Shown here in pieces: positions 11,931 through 13,565 of a stretch of 13,565 nt of DNA. Position 1 is the stretch's first letter. Each line of letters starts with the position of its first letter. The position numbers and the translations under genes are program-made. The stretch comes from JBCDBH01 sp039184055 (GTDB taxonomy: Bacteria > Acidobacteriota > Thermoanaerobaculia > Multivoradales > J023), in the NCBI GenBank assembly GCA_039184055.1, contig JBCDBH010000148.1:1-13565 (forward strand), read 5' to 3'. The notes beneath the pieces were generated by a model. That model did no database searches and was not told the DNA's origin. It saw only the letters and a list, made by a program, of their open reading frames with translations.

Positions 11931-13523
11931 GTGAGCTCGGATGTGACCGAGACGGCGCTGATCGGTCTCGGTCGCGCGGGTTGTCGCGCCCTCGTCGAGC
12001 TCATGCCTCGGCGCATGGTCATCGCGCCGACCCGGGCCGATCACGATGTGGTCGGCCCCGCTGACGTCATCGACCATCCGCTGCTCGATCGCCGTGCCCT
12101 CGGCCGCCCACGGGCCGAGGCGGTTCACGCTTGGGCCCAGGCGCGTTGGCCCGGGTTGGTCGAGCTCGTTCCCGGGCCGCTCGATGCCGGTTGGCCGTAT
12201 CGTGCGCTCACCGGGCGCGAAGTGATGGCCTTCGCGCTCGATGCGGTCGACACCGTGGCATGGGCCGAGGTGACTCGGGCCGCGCTCGAAGTCGGCGTGC
12301 CGTTGATCGCGGCTCTCGGATTGGGTCCGCGATCACGGCTCGGGCCACGGGTCGTACCGGGATGTGGACCCTGTTTGGTGTGCGCCGATTTGCGCCTCTC
12401 GGTGCATGCGCCGATCTGGTCGGGGCAGAGTCGACCCGAGCGTCCGATCGCTTCGGTATGTGATCGCCTCGGGGTCGCGCTTGCCGCCGCGGTCGAGGGT
12501 CGTGGGCTCCCAGATGATTCTCTGGTGGTCTTCGACGCGGACGGCACCTCGGCGACGCACCCCGTGCTGCGTACGTCCCGCTGCTCGCTGTGTCGGCCGC
12601 TCGGGCCGTTCCCGGCTTTTCGCTACGCCAAGAAGCTCGAATTTGCCGACCGTCCATCGGATCCGGAGCATATTCACCGGGTCACGCCGCGATTGGTCAG
12701 TCCGTTGACCGGGCCGATTCGGTCGCTCGATCGGGTTCCGCCCACGGCTCACGATCCGCGGATCGAGCAATGGCACGCGATCGCCGCCGACACCGCGTGG
12801 CAGGCCTACGGTATCGGTGCGTTGACCGGCGCCGGGATCGCGCTCGATGCAGCTTCGGCGCGAGCGTCGGCGGTGGGGGAAGCGGTCGAGCGCCTGTCGG
12901 TGTTGCCACCTTCCGAGCGTGACCTGATCTTCGCGGCGTGGCGTGATCTGCCACCGGACGAGGCCATCGACCCGCGTCGTTTCGATTGCTTTGCGTCGTC
13001 TACCCGTGCCATCGCGGGGTTTCCATATCCGGCACCGAGTCCGGACCGGACCGTGGCCTGGGTGTGGGGGTGGTCGTTGACCGCCGAACGACCCGTGCTG
13101 GTCCCCGCGTCCCGGGCGTTCGCGGAGTATCGGCCCGTGGTGCCGGACGAGGTGAACGACGTGTCGATGGTCAGCGGCTTCGCGGTCGCCGAGACGCTCG
13201 AACGTGCCACGTTGCACGGCTTGCTCGAAGTGCTCGAGCGCGATCACTTCATGATCGCGTGGGCGAATCAACTGCCGTTTCGTCGACTCCGGATCGACCG
13301 AGAGTCGCCTCATCAGGTCGGTGCCCTGGTCGACGCGTTCGCGGTGGCCGGTCTCGACGTGCGATGCGCCACGCTCCGGCTCGATCTCGGGGTCGAGCTG
13401 GCGGTCGGCTTGTGTCGGAGTCGACACGCGGGCGACCCTGCGGTCGTGATCAGCGCCGCCGCCGATGTCGATGGGGTGACCGCCGCCCGTCGCGGGGGGG
13501 CCCCACTCAACCAGAACAAGTAA
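11931..13523 (+). CDS. TOMM cyclodehydratase fusion (E1-like + YcaO), C-terminally incomplete
   Basis: 530 residues before the stop; GTG start 3 bp after the repeat-protein stop. Residues 8-250 are an E1/ThiF-like domain: glycine-rich IGLGRAGCRAL (11-21), LGRPRAEA (57-64), a GxPLIAALGLGPRSRLGPRV-like strand-loop (122-141), and two CxxC pairs (C148/C151 and C218/C221) that should bind structural zinc. Residues from about 255 are a YcaO domain with the ATP-binding SAVGEAVER (S313, E317, E320, R321) and the second Mg-ATP motif EVLERD (E433, E436). YcaO uses ATP to activate the peptide amide so that Cys, Ser or Thr side chains cyclise to azolines. It ends near residue 521, where a normal domain would continue for roughly 100 residues to a Pro-rich C-terminus. 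No N-terminal leader-binding domain is seen. The truncation may be a contig-end artefact or a real break. Confidence 0.86.
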   Translation: MSSDVTETALIGLGRAGCRALVELMPRRMVIAPTRADHDVVGPADVIDHPLLDRRALGRPRAEAVHAWAQARWPGLVELVPGPLDAGWPYRALTGREVMAFALDAVDTVAWAEVTRAALEVGVPLIAALGLGPRSRLGPRVVPGCGPCLVCADLRLSVHAPIWSGQSRPERPIASVCDRLGVALAAAVEGRGLPDDSLVVFDADGTSATHPVLRTSRCSLCRPLGPFPAFRYAKKLEFADRPSDPEHIHRVTPRLVSPLTGPIRSLDRVPPTAHDPRIEQWHAIAADTAWQAYGIGALTGAGIALDAASARASAVGEAVERLSVLPPSERDLIFAAWRDLPPDEAIDPRRFDCFASSTRAIAGFPYPAPSPDRTVAWVWGWSLTAERPVLVPASRAFAEYRPVVPDEVNDVSMVSGFAVAETLERATLHGLLEVLERDHFMIAWANQLPFRRLRIDRESPHQVGALVDAFAVAGLDVRCATLRLDLGVELAVGLCRSRHAGDPAVVISAAADVDGVTAARRGGAPLNQNK

Positions 13524-13565
13524 CTATTAAGCTGTGATCAGGCACAGGAAGAGTGTAGGCCCCCC
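13494..13565. other. Atypical window end: G7C4 run and inverted termini
   Basis: The YcaO reading frame runs into seven Gs and four Cs (13494-13504); the following 60 bp are about half GC, well below the gene body, and encode only ten unrelated residues before TAA. GGGGGGCC (13495-13502) is the exact reverse complement of the final eight bases GGCCCCCC (13558-13565). This looks like a chimeric or folded-back contig end, but insertion of an element with short inverted ends is not excluded. Confidence 0.6.

Noticed and set aside
11483..12128. Overlapping minus-strand frames opposite the Cys-repeat gene and the cyclase start
   Set aside because: Antisense shadows crossing a gene boundary, with His/Thr/Arg-rich translations mirroring the repeat DNA and no start signals.

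Overview
The window is high-GC, densely coded bacterial DNA. Gene content (dnaK-dnaJ-prmA-rsmE block, RdgC-like protein, lipoprotein sulfatase-fold enzyme, C25 peptidase, bacterial FAN1, RiPP genes) fits Myxococcota or a related deltaproteobacterial-type lineage. That placement is inference from gene style; no rRNA or tRNA is present.

Layout. (1) Positions 1-3081, plus strand: the end of dnaK, then dnaJ, prmA and rsmE, a tight chaperone/ribosome-methylation block with gaps of 26 and 10 bp and a 4-bp overlap. (2) 3134-3547, plus strand: a thioredoxin-coupled-type arsenate reductase behind a perfect hairpin and a near-ideal Shine-Dalgarno. (3) 3548-4076: about 530 bp without a convincing gene, holding a 65-bp-spaced direct repeat and stacked palindromes, the last a likely bidirectional terminator between converging genes. 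(4) 8921-4077, minus strand: a coupled three-gene unit of an RdgC-like protein, a sulfatase-fold lipoprotein with Thr at the usual formylglycine position, and a C25 (gingipain-type) peptidase lipoprotein. (5) 9069-10754, plus strand: a full-length bacterial FAN1 nuclease, divergent from the rdgC-like gene. (6) 10956-end, plus strand: a RiPP locus made of a 323-aa Cys-repeat protein followed 3 bp later by an E1-like/YcaO fusion cyclodehydratase that is cut short at the window end.

The most interesting part is region 6. The first protein has a cysteine-free N-terminal domain of about 140 residues, then seven [F/S/T/I]-G-P-C-[V/I]-C-x-P-type repeats with 18 cysteines, then an Asp/Lys tail. The partner has YcaO ATP-binding motifs and a four-Cys zinc site. 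Together they look like a thiazole-forming (TOMM) pathway acting on an unusually large multi-core substrate. The cyclase stops at residue 530 in an abrupt G7C4 run followed by compositionally different sequence, so its C-terminus is missing or disrupted.
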